From G039029935 sp039029935 (lineage in GTDB: Bacteria; Chloroflexota; Anaerolineae; Caldilineales; Caldilineaceae), in the NCBI GenBank assembly GCA_039029935.1, contig JBCCFC010000876.1:1-5984 (forward strand): a stretch of DNA of 5,984 nt. Reading direction: 5' to 3'. Shown here piece by piece: positions 1-5,942 of the stretch. Below the pieces are notes generated by a model. It searched no databases, was not told the DNA's origin, and saw only the letters and a list, made by a program, of their open reading frames with translations. The position numbers were made by a program, and so were the translations under genes. Within the stretch, counting starts at the first letter, position 1, and every line of letters starts with the position of its first letter.

Positions 1-72
1 ATCCGAACGGTTTTAGACAGACATCCTCTGTTGCACTGTGAAACTGTGATAGAATCTCCACTCAATTACGCC

Positions 73-150
73 TACACCATCACACCCGTACACCGTCACA
101 CCCGTACACCATCACACCCGTACACCATCACACCCGTACACCATCACACA
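73..150. repeat. 16-bp tandem repeat, about 4.9 copies
   Basis: The unit tacaccatcacacccg starts at 73, 89, 105, 121 and 137. Copies 1, 3 and 4 are identical. Copy 2 differs by one base (gt instead of at in the middle). The fifth copy breaks down in its last bases at about 150. The array ends 3 bp before the stop codon of the leftward lipoprotein gene, so it lies just downstream of that gene. The unit length is not a multiple of three, and the plus-strand reading frame through it runs antisense into the lipoprotein gene, so it is unlikely to be coding. One strand is rich in C and A and the other in G and T. No inverted symmetry or T-run marks it as a terminator. I see it as an intergenic minisatellite-like array of unknown role. 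Confidence 0.9.
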
Positions 151-152
151 AG

Positions 153-947
153 CTACTCTGCGGCTCGTGCGGACAGCAACTCAACCAGCGGTTCCATTGC
201 AAAGGCAAAACGACCGCTAGGGCCACCTTGTCCTCCGGGTCCACCTTGTCCCCCAGGACCACCTTGCCGACCGCCTTCAGGAATTTCAATGCCCATTTCG
301 CGCAGACGTGCCTGACGCTCCTCCTGAGATAGTCCCTGCATCTCCTCTCGGAAAGCGGCACGTTCTTCTTCACTCATGTTCGCCAGAGGGCCATTACCAC
401 CGCCGGGACCACCGCCGGGACCACCAGCCCCCCCTTGTCCACCTTGCCCTCGGAATTGTGGCGGTTCAAGGCCTTGGTTCTCTGCCCATGTACGCAGAGA
501 TTCACCCGTTAGCTGCATATCCACAATAGAGGCCATCTGAGCTTCGGTCATCGTACTTTCAATCTGCTTGAGGACGGCATTACGCTCGGCTTGATTTTGA
601 ATCGCACCGCTCTGTAATCCTTGCCAGAAGGGAAGCAATGTTGACGCCTGTTCCGCGGTGACAGCGTTGTCCGACTCTTCGAGCATCATTGTACCCAGCG
701 AAAGCTGCATGACAACAGACAATGCACCTTCATATTCGTTGCTGAGATAGGCACTTTGGAAGGTATTGGCGCCGCCAGCATTGCCAGCATTGCCAGTGTT
801 GCCATTGCCGCCTTCGCTGTTATTAACGGTCTGAGCCTGAGCGGCTGGCTGTGCATCACTCGCCTCCTCGCTTGACCCACCACAACCCGCAAGAACCAAC
901 AAAACCAAACAATGGGATGTGATAAGCCACCATTGTCGATTGTTCAT
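153..947 (-). CDS. Gly-rich lipoprotein of unknown function, Chloroflexota-type
   Basis: The 264-aa product starts with a charged-then-hydrophobic signal and a lipobox LAGC at residues 19-22, so Cys22 should be lipidated and the protein held on the outer face of the membrane. Residues 23-62 are a Ser/Asn/Gly-rich linker. Residues 63-150 form a predicted helical domain (around LSLGTMMLE, AVTAEQASTLLPFW and MTEAQMASIVDMQLT) that resembles a family I associate with Chloroflexota, often near export-pump genes; no pump is visible here. Residues 166-187 and 226-245 are Gly/Pro/Gln-rich and collagen-like. Between them (191-219) two similar charged helices begin MSEEERAAF and LSQEERQAR, vaguely like CpxP/Spy helices but without a clear match. 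The start is supported by TAGGAG at 955-960, seven bases upstream. It lies 136 bp downstream of the BNR-type gene on the same strand and may be co-transcribed with it. The function is unknown; it may be an envelope sensor or adaptor. Confidence 0.9.
   Translation of the reverse strand: MNNRQWWLITSHCLVLLVLAGCGGSSEEASDAQPAAQAQTVNNSEGGNGNTGNAGNAGGANTFQSAYLSNEYEGALSVVMQLSLGTMMLEESDNAVTAEQASTLLPFWQGLQSGAIQNQAERNAVLKQIESTMTEAQMASIVDMQLTGESLRTWAENQGLEPPQFRGQGGQGGAGGPGGGPGGGNGPLANMSEEERAAFREEMQGLSQEERQARLREMGIEIPEGGRQGGPGGQGGPGGQGGPSGRFAFAMEPLVELLSARAAE
223..270. repeat. 18-bp coding repeat encoding GGQGGP
   Basis: On the plus strand the unit begins ccaccttg at 223, 241 and 259, with an 18-bp period and about 2.6 copies. 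On the coding (minus) strand it encodes repeats of Gly-Gly-Gln-Gly-Gly-Pro near the C terminus of the lipoprotein. A second, less regular Gly-rich block is encoded at about 395-450. Such in-frame repeats can gain or lose six residues by slippage, so the length of this part may vary between strains. Confidence 0.75.
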
Positions 948-974
948 CTTAATTCTCCTATTTGCGTGTGAAGT

Positions 975-991
975 AGACCTGTCGTAGGTCT
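975..991. repeat. Short inverted repeat in the lipoprotein leader
   Basis: The arms agacct (975-980) and aggtct (986-991) are perfect complements around a 5-base centre. The element lies 28-44 bases upstream of the lipoprotein start codon, so it would be in the mRNA leader. It could be an operator, a small RNA hairpin or one copy of a dispersed palindromic repeat. The window holds no second copy to decide between these. Confidence 0.5.
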
Positions 992-1032
992 CGAAGTTCT
1001 CACTCTATTTGCATGAAAGCATATCGAGTAAA

Positions 1033-1060
1033 TGTATAGAAAGTATGTAGAAAGCGTAAA
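1033..1060 (-). promoter_or_regulatory. Weak candidate promoter for the lipoprotein gene
   Basis: Read on the minus strand, TTTACG (1055-1060) and TATACA (1033-1038) are separated by 16 bp. Each matches the sigma70 consensus at four of six positions. Transcription would start near 1026 and leave a leader of roughly 80 bases. The surrounding sequence is AT-rich, so a chance match is quite possible. Confidence 0.3.
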
Positions 1061-1083
1061 AAAGCTCCGGAACATACATTTAT

Positions 1084-2421
1084 TTAGACAAGCTTATACA
1101 GACGCAGCATACTCGGCTCTGGCAGTGATCCTGTTCTCGGACGGTCACGGTTTCGCACCAGCGTCTCCCAACGCAGGAAATAGCCTGTTTCTTCACCCGC
1201 ATATTTTGTTGCAGAATCGGCCAGGAAGTTGACCTGCATATTGGGAAAATCAGCTTCTACTTGTGTCAGTTGTTTCGGCCAGAGCGAATCAATCGGCGTG
1301 GTTGTCACAGGTTGCAGCGTTTCTTCATTCAGTGTCCAGATGCCCATGCCTTCTTCTTTGTGGTTATACCAGACAGTCAATGCACCCTCTGCGTTTCGCT
1401 CCACAGCACCCAGATATACATCATTCTGAATGCTTCCACCGCCCTCAAAATACCAACGATAGGTCCAGTCCGAAAGCTGGTAGATTGCCCAATTCCCAGC
1501 TTCAAATCTGGCCGCGTATGCCTGTGTGATGCCCTGTTCATCAAATTTGTGATAGACCAAAATGGGGCGTTGTTGTGTGTCAAAGCCGATTTTGCCAGTG
1601 CCATTGATGATACCGCCCTGAGCCGGAACAGGGTCAACAATCAGGCCATTGGTATGGAGCATCATAGGCAGCGTAATAGGGACACCAGCCGCCGTTTTCC
1701 AATGAATGAAGTCATGACTGCACGCATAGGAGAGGTCATGGTTTGTGCTACAGTCAGGTGTATCACGCCACACCCATGACATATGAAACAGCCCATCAGG
1801 ACCCAACAATGGCTCATGCATGTACGCATTCATCAACCCCTGCCCATCGGTCAACGGCGTGTCGAGCAGCCGCCGCCATGTTTTGATATCGGTGTCGTAA
1901 ATGTTGTAAATTTCGCTGCCATTGCCGCTGCTACCGTCACGATAGTGAAAAATCAGTGTACCCTCTTTGTTAAACAAAAACTGCGGATAGGTACACTCTG
2001 CTTCATTTTCACCCGTCATGGCAAAGACTTGCGCAAGTGTGGTAATATCATAGGGGTAGGTGGAGCGGAAATAGGTCAACCCATTGCAATGCATGTTGCC
2101 ACTCAGGTGAATGTAACCGCTTGCATCCATTGCCATCGAAACATAGTTGTGACTGTCCCATCCCAGGATGGTCGAGCTATCAGCGGCTCGATAGCCTGGC
2201 GGCGAATCCTGTGCCGAGGGTACTTTGTAGAAATCCCACGCCTGATCACCAATGGCGCGTTGGGCGACGGTCATCTGACGATACTGGTCATAATAGGCAA
2301 CATACTGTTGATATTTTGTGGTCAACAGACAAAAATTGACAGGGTGTCCAGACCAAACAAGGTCAATGTCCAGCACCAGTTCGATTGGTTGGTTCGTGTG
2401 GTTAGTAGTTTGATGTGTCAT
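1084..2421 (-). CDS. BNR_4-type beta-propeller protein, possible polysaccharide lyase
   Basis: The 445-aa product matches my knowledge of the BNR_4 family (PF15892), a seven-bladed propeller fold shared with ulvan lyase families PL24 and PL25. Visible hallmarks, numbered from the ATG at 2421, are DSHNY (89-93), GYIHLSGNMH (102-111), TYPQF (144-148), HYRDGSSGNG (159-168) and, near the end, LRWETLVRNRD (416-426). Candidate active-site residues are His91, His111, Tyr145 and Arg161; the spacing of 20 between the histidines and 16 between Tyr and Arg agrees with what I recall for PL25 enzymes. Beta-elimination of a uronic-acid polysaccharide is therefore possible, but many BNR_4 proteins are uncharacterised. 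No signal peptide is visible, and the open frame upstream to its stop at 2491-2493 adds none, so the protein looks cytoplasmic. The frame could open at TTG 2442 or ATG 2430, but only ATG 2421 has a well-spaced GGGGA. It is transcribed divergently from the ATPase operon. Confidence 0.88.
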   Translation of the reverse strand: MTHQTTNHTNQPIELVLDIDLVWSGHPVNFCLLTTKYQQYVAYYDQYRQMTVAQRAIGDQAWDFYKVPSAQDSPPGYRAADSSTILGWDSHNYVSMAMDASGYIHLSGNMHCNGLTYFRSTYPYDITTLAQVFAMTGENEAECTYPQFLFNKEGTLIFHYRDGSSGNGSEIYNIYDTDIKTWRRLLDTPLTDGQGLMNAYMHEPLLGPDGLFHMSWVWRDTPDCSTNHDLSYACSHDFIHWKTAAGVPITLPMMLHTNGLIVDPVPAQGGIINGTGKIGFDTQQRPILVYHKFDEQGITQAYAARFEAGNWAIYQLSDWTYRWYFEGGGSIQNDVYLGAVERNAEGALTVWYNHKEEGMGIWTLNEETLQPVTTTPIDSLWPKQLTQVEADFPNMQVNFLADSATKYAGEETGYFLRWETLVRNRDRPRTGSLPEPSMLRLYKLV

Positions 2422-2430
2422 GGTTTGCAT

Positions 2431-2435
2431 TCCCC
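2431..2435 (-). promoter_or_regulatory. Ribosome binding site that decides the BNR gene start
   Basis: On the minus strand GGGGA lies nine bases before ATG 2421. The same GGGGA touches the ATG at 2430 directly and lies inside the frame if TTG 2442 is used. This makes 2421 the best start and removes seven residues from the longest reading frame. Confidence 0.55.
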
Positions 2436-2450
2436 AAATCAAAGAACATT

Positions 2451-2459
2451 TGTTATAAT
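2451..2459 (+). promoter_or_regulatory. Extended -10 promoter element for the ATPase operon
   Basis: The sequence TGTTATAAT has a perfect TATAAT hexamer (2454-2459) preceded by the TGn extension. No good -35 lies at the usual distance; the nearest similar hexamer (ttgcat, 2425-2430) is 23 bp away. Extended -10 promoters can work without a -35. Transcription would start near 2466, leaving a leader of about 88 bases before the first operon gene. Confidence 0.5.
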
Positions 2460-2480
2460 GTAAGCAGAAAATATTTGCAA
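2452..2480 (-). promoter_or_regulatory. Sigma70-type promoter for the BNR gene
   Basis: On the minus strand a -35 TTGCAA (2475-2480) and a -10 TATAAC (2452-2457) are separated by exactly 17 bp. Transcription should start near 2445, giving a leader of about 25 bases before ATG 2421. The -10 overlaps the plus-strand extended -10, so polymerase binding in the two directions would compete. Confidence 0.6.
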
Positions 2481-2493
2481 GGTTATGGTATCA

Positions 2494-2503
2494 TTTGTAC
2501 AAA
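2494..2503. promoter_or_regulatory. 10-bp perfect palindrome, possible operator
   Basis: The sequence tttgtacaaa is a perfect palindrome just downstream of the predicted plus-strand start site and upstream of the minus-strand -35. A dimeric regulator bound here could affect both divergent units. The motif is short and AT-rich, so chance occurrence cannot be excluded. Confidence 0.3.
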
Positions 2504-2553
2504 GAATTTCGCAAGTTCTGCCGTGAGATGCTAGTTTATGGAGAAACGTTTAG

Positions 2554-4326
2554 ATGAAGAATCAACTAACACCATTGGAAGATATGACAGAAAACTTATT
2601 CGTGGGTCGTGAGGAAGAGTTAGAGGATTTTTGGGAATGGGGGACGAATATCCCTGCAAAATTTCCTCACAACAGTTTTGCGCTTGTAGGGCGACGTCGC
2701 ACGGGGAAAACAACTATTCTGACAAAACTATTTAACCGTCTTTTTGATGAACAAGAGGAGGTACTCCCCGTTTTTATTACGTTTTCACCATTTCTCAATC
2801 GCAAAAAGACAATGACAAGCTATGAACTGGCAAAGCATTATTTTTCAGGCTATGTTCGCAGTTATCTGGCGTTCCGTTATCGGGAGCCTCTATTTTTTCG
2901 ACAAAACAGTAAATTTGAGGAACTTTATAAGTTTGCACAACAAGTTGACGATGAATTTATATTGGGATTATACAAAAGATATCAGATTAATTTAAAAAGC
3001 GATATTCCATTTGATCTTGTCGATTGGGTGATCAATTTCCCAAGAGGAGAGGCTGCTATCCACGAGATGCCTACTGCGATGATTGTGGATGAGTTCCAAG
3101 TGTTAACCAACGTCTATGATCCTACTCAGAATGTATATCATGATTACACGGACAGTTTTCAGCAAGCAGCCGAAACGCGTCACGCGCCTATGCTCGTTTC
3201 GGGCTCAGCCGTCTCATTATTGGTCAGCCAAGCGTTGACGGGGATGTTACATGGGCGTATTGTTGCGCATCACTTAGAGCCACTTTCGCGTGAAGAAACG
3301 CATGATTTGGTCTTTCGTATTGGAGATGATGCCGGGATTGAGGCTACTGATGAGTTAGCCGAAATGATCTGGCGATTGACGGACGGATATCCCTACAGCG
3401 TTCATGCCTTAATGCGTAGTCGTTGTGGGGCACGAAAACAGCTCCCTAGCCTAGATGCTTTACAAACAATTTCTAACTTTGAGGTACGCCATCAAAATGC
3501 CATCTTGGCGCAACACTATGGTCCAGAAATTGAAAAATATAGCGAACGGTTGAATGATGGCCCCACGACAAGACGGGTGATGCTGTGGGTGACAAAATAT
3601 CCCAATCAATTTATTGACGCGGAGATGGCATCTGAGGAGCTTGGCATTGACGAAAAGGTTGCCCGTGAAGCACTGGAAAAATTACGCTGGATTGATATCA
3701 TCGAAAAGACAGGCATCATCAGCTACACAGGCCCCAAAGACCCGATGCTCCGGCGTTATATCGAATATCAGCACTACACGGAAATCGAGAAGCTAGGACC
3801 AGAGAAATCATTGAAGGATTGGGAGGAAGAGTACAAGAGTCTTCTCGGTACACTTAGCAATATCAAGGGTGAGTTGGGCGAGATGTATGTGCGCATGATT
3901 ATGACCCGATTTGCGGGACAGGTAGTGCAAGGCAGTCATTTCAACCATGACAATACCGTGCAGTTGCCCCACTTTGATACAATTGAGCGACGGGGTGGTA
4001 CAGTTGAGCGCGGGATTAAAATCGAGTTGGATATCATCGGTGAATACAAACGAGCAGATGAGGATACTCGCGGTGCGTGGATTGTTGAAGTCAAATATAC
4101 ACAGGAACGCATCGGTGCTGACCTGATTCGTCACTTTATCAACAATAGCAAAACGTTCCAAGCCAAGACAAACTATGCAGCGGTGACACATTGGTACTTT
4201 TCGAAGAGCGGTTTTACTAAAGATGCCATCAAGTTACTGGCGTCAGAAAATATCTTGTATAATGATTGGAAACAATTTCGACTATTAGCACGGCAGCTTG
4301 GCTATCTGGGCTTGCCGTTGAATTAA
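2554..4326 (+). CDS. ATPase_2-type P-loop ATPase fused to PD-(D/E)XK nuclease domain
   Basis: The 590-aa product opens with the FVGREEEL signature (16-23) typical of the ATPase_2 family (PF01637), a branch of STAND-like NTPases. Walker A is GRRRTGKT (46-53), Walker B is MIVDE (176-180), SGS (216-218) fits sensor 1, and GRIV followed by LEPLS (234-245) fits the conserved region carrying an arginine. Residues about 338-400 look like a winged-helix domain. The C-terminal part (about 430-590) has the PD-(D/E)XK layout: Glu440/Glu443 in a helix, Asp493 in ELDIIGEY, and Glu512-Val-Lys514 in VEVKY. All expected metal-binding residues are present, so it is probably an active nuclease resembling the DUF234/Mrr-like tails of this family. 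At 590 aa it is longer than the 450-470 aa I expect for relatives. GGAGA at 2540-2544 supports this start. It is the first gene of a likely operon, 11 bp from the AAA+ gene. The target nucleic acid and the trigger are unknown. Confidence 0.9.
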   Translation: MKNQLTPLEDMTENLFVGREEELEDFWEWGTNIPAKFPHNSFALVGRRRTGKTTILTKLFNRLFDEQEEVLPVFITFSPFLNRKKTMTSYELAKHYFSGYVRSYLAFRYREPLFFRQNSKFEELYKFAQQVDDEFILGLYKRYQINLKSDIPFDLVDWVINFPRGEAAIHEMPTAMIVDEFQVLTNVYDPTQNVYHDYTDSFQQAAETRHAPMLVSGSAVSLLVSQALTGMLHGRIVAHHLEPLSREETHDLVFRIGDDAGIEATDELAEMIWRLTDGYPYSVHALMRSRCGARKQLPSLDALQTISNFEVRHQNAILAQHYGPEIEKYSERLNDGPTTRRVMLWVTKYPNQFIDAEMASEELGIDEKVAREALEKLRWIDIIEKTGIISYTGPKDPMLRRYIEYQHYTEIEKLGPEKSLKDWEEEYKSLLGTLSNIKGELGEMYVRMIMTRFAGQVVQGSHFNHDNTVQLPHFDTIERRGGTVERGIKIELDIIGEYKRADEDTRGAWIVEVKYTQERIGADLIRHFINNSKTFQAKTNYAAVTHWYFSKSGFTKDAIKLLASENILYNDWKQFRLLARQLGYLGLPLN

Positions 4327-4337
4327 TATAAAAATTT

Positions 4338-5834
4338 ATGAAAGAAGAACTAAATATCTATATTCGTGCGCGCTATCCCTTACTCTGGGTTGTAACACCA
4401 GAAGAGGAGCGGGCACTGAACGAGATTGAAGCATTAGCCAAAGAGCAAAAGAAAACACTCTTTTATTGGAGCAGCACCACAGGTCAGAGTAATCCAGCAA
4501 AACCAAAAGATGTTGATGTCAGCAAACGTGACCCTTTGGTGTTACTTTCTAGCATCTTCGATCATGATAAAAAAGATGGTGCTATCTGGGTATTGCGAGA
4601 CTTTCATCCCTATCTCAAGGATAATAATGTCATTCGGCGAATACGCGAGGTGGCCTTTGGCATCAAGTCAAGTAATAAAACGGTCATTCTACTGGGGCCT
4701 GTACTACAAATTCCACGTGAGCTTGAAAAAGAAATTACCGTCATTGATTTTGCTCTGCCGACATCGGATCAACTCAAACGGATGTTGGGGCGACGGATGG
4801 AGGAACTGCGCAATGCCGGACGTGCCGATATCAGCCTGGACCGTCGTCAGCGGGGGCAATTGATACGCGCCTGTTTGGGGCTGACGGAGAGCGAGGCGTC
4901 TAATGCCATTGCCAAAGCCATTATTCAATCAAGTGGTCGGTTGGATGGGAATGCAATCGAGGCTGTGACCAATGAAAAGAAACAGATCATCCGCAAAAGT
5001 GGGCTGCTCGAATTTTATGCCAGCGATGAACAAATGACAAGCGTGGGTGGGCTGGATATTCTCAAGGAGTGGCTGCGCAAACGGGTACGCGCCTTCAGCG
5101 AAGAAGCACGGGCATTTGGTCTGCCTGAGCCGAAGGGGATTTTGCTGGTTGGTGTCCAAGGTTGTGGAAAGTCGTTGGTGGCAAAATCGGTGGCGAACTC
5201 GTGGAAGTTGCCCTTATTGCGGCTCGATGTGGGTCGATTGTTTGCCTCGCTGGTCGGGTCGAGTGAAGAGAATTTGCGCAATGCCATCAAGGTAGCCGAG
5301 AGCATTGCCCCTGTGGTATTGTGGGTGGATGAAATCGAGAAGGGGTTTTCTGGTATTGGCTCCAGCAACATGAGCGATGCGGGGACAGCGGCGCGTGTCT
5401 TTGGCAGCTTTATCACCTGGCTACAAGAGAAACAGTCACCCGTCTTTGTCATCGCCACCGCCAACAATGTCAGCCAGCTACCACCGGAGTTGGTGCGTAA
5501 AGGCCGCTTTGATGAAATCTTCTTTGTGGATTTGCCCAACAGCGACGAACGTTCCGACATATGGAATATCCATCTCACGAAGCGCAATCGCAGACCAGAG
5601 GATTTCGACCTGCATACGTTGGCGATGGCATCCGAAGGGCTATCTGGGGCAGAGGTTGAGCAGTCTGTGGTTGCAGGGTTATATGAAGCCTTTGACCAAA
5701 GTCGCCCGCTAGAGATGAACGATTTGCTCGACGTGTTGCAGGACACCGTGCCCTTGAGCCAGATGATGCGTGAGGAGATTGAGGGGTTACGCGAGTGGGC
5801 GAAACAGCGGGCGCGGCCTGCGTCTAAGGGATAG
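4338..5834 (+). CDS. ycf46: Ycf46-type AAA+ ATPase
   Basis: The 498-aa length and architecture fit Ycf46, an AAA+ protein first known from algal plastids and cyanobacteria. The N-terminal domain (about 1-140) starts with IYIRARYPLLWVVTPEEERA, typical of the family, and looks like a P-loop-related fold without a usable Walker A. The AAA+ domain (about 230-460) has Walker A GVQGCGKS (272-279), a pore-loop-like LFASLVGSSE (301-310), Walker B VVLWVDEIEK (326-335), sensor 1 ATANN (373-377), arginine-finger candidates Arg387 and Arg390, and sensor 2-like GLSGAE (434-439). It should form an ATP-driven ring that remodels a partner; the substrate is not known. In Synechocystis the homologue has been linked to inorganic-carbon use, but nothing photosynthetic is visible here. 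The preceding 11 bases (tataaaaattt) offer no ribosome binding site, so translation is probably coupled to the upstream gene. The gene symbol reflects family resemblance, not proven orthology. Confidence 0.92.
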   Translation: MKEELNIYIRARYPLLWVVTPEEERALNEIEALAKEQKKTLFYWSSTTGQSNPAKPKDVDVSKRDPLVLLSSIFDHDKKDGAIWVLRDFHPYLKDNNVIRRIREVAFGIKSSNKTVILLGPVLQIPRELEKEITVIDFALPTSDQLKRMLGRRMEELRNAGRADISLDRRQRGQLIRACLGLTESEASNAIAKAIIQSSGRLDGNAIEAVTNEKKQIIRKSGLLEFYASDEQMTSVGGLDILKEWLRKRVRAFSEEARAFGLPEPKGILLVGVQGCGKSLVAKSVANSWKLPLLRLDVGRLFASLVGSSEENLRNAIKVAESIAPVVLWVDEIEKGFSGIGSSNMSDAGTAARVFGSFITWLQEKQSPVFVIATANNVSQLPPELVRKGRFDEIFFVDLPNSDERSDIWNIHLTKRNRRPEDFDLHTLAMASEGLSGAEVEQSVVAGLYEAFDQSRPLEMNDLLDVLQDTVPLSQMMREEIEGLREWAKQRARPASKG

Positions 5835-5856
5835 ACATAGTTTAGAGACAAGAAGA

Positions 5857-5906
5857 TTGGTCCAATGGGTTGAAAAATCAGCCAAATTTTCAACCCAATG
5901 GACCAA
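5857..5906. repeat. 20-bp inverted repeat between operon genes
   Basis: The left arm (5857-5876, ttggtccaatgggttgaaaa) and right arm (5887-5906) pair at 19 of 20 positions, with one A-A mismatch and a 10-base loop. It would form a very stable RNA hairpin. It is not followed by a T-run on either strand (aaaataaatc on plus), so a classical intrinsic terminator is unlikely. It sits 22 bp after the AAA+ stop codon and 36 bp before the next start. It could protect the upstream mRNA, attenuate the downstream gene, or be a mobile palindromic repeat (REP or MITE-like). Confidence 0.85.
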
Positions 5907-5927
5907 AATAAATCGAGCAAGATAAGA

Positions 5928-5932
5928 TAGGA
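5928..5932 (+). promoter_or_regulatory. Ribosome binding site of the truncated last gene
   Basis: TAGGA lies ten bases before ATG 5943. It is the main evidence that the short reading frame at the window end is a real gene start. Confidence 0.5.
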
Positions 5933-5942
5933 CCAGAAATTT

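Larger units (their letters stand above)
948..1083. other. Intergenic region between lipoprotein and BNR genes
   Basis: These 136 bp separate two genes that both read leftward. The stretch holds the lipoprotein ribosome binding site (955-960), a short palindrome (975-991), an imperfect direct repeat (gtatagaaa at about 1034-1042, then gtatgtagaaa at about 1043-1053) and a weak promoter candidate. I see no convincing hairpin plus T-run to end the BNR transcript, so read-through into the lipoprotein gene is possible. Confidence 0.6.

Noticed and set aside
1..72. Coding end or start of a neighbouring gene
   Set aside because: A plus-strand frame could end at the tag at 14-16, but four residues (SERF) give no support. 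No minus-strand start with a ribosome binding site is visible.
73..150. CRISPR array
   Set aside because: The repeats are directly tandem with no spacers, and the unit is only 16 bp.
31..315. Plus-strand open frame through the tandem repeat
   Set aside because: It is made of the 16-bp repeat read in shifting frames and then runs antisense through the Gly-rich lipoprotein gene. It has no ribosome binding site.
2422..2442. Longer start (TTG 2442) for the BNR gene
   Set aside because: It has no ribosome binding site, and the good GGGGA would fall inside the gene. ATG 2421 is better placed.
1783..2463. 226-aa plus-strand open frame
   Set aside because: It lies wholly antisense to the BNR-type gene, whose family motifs are clear, and has no recognisable domain.
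5857..5906. Intrinsic terminator call for the inverted repeat
   Set aside because: No T-run follows the hairpin on either strand, so it is listed as a repeat.
5015..5920. 301-aa minus-strand open frame
   Set aside because: It is antisense to the AAA+ domain with all its motifs. Its Ser/Arg/Pro-rich composition is typical of a shadow frame.
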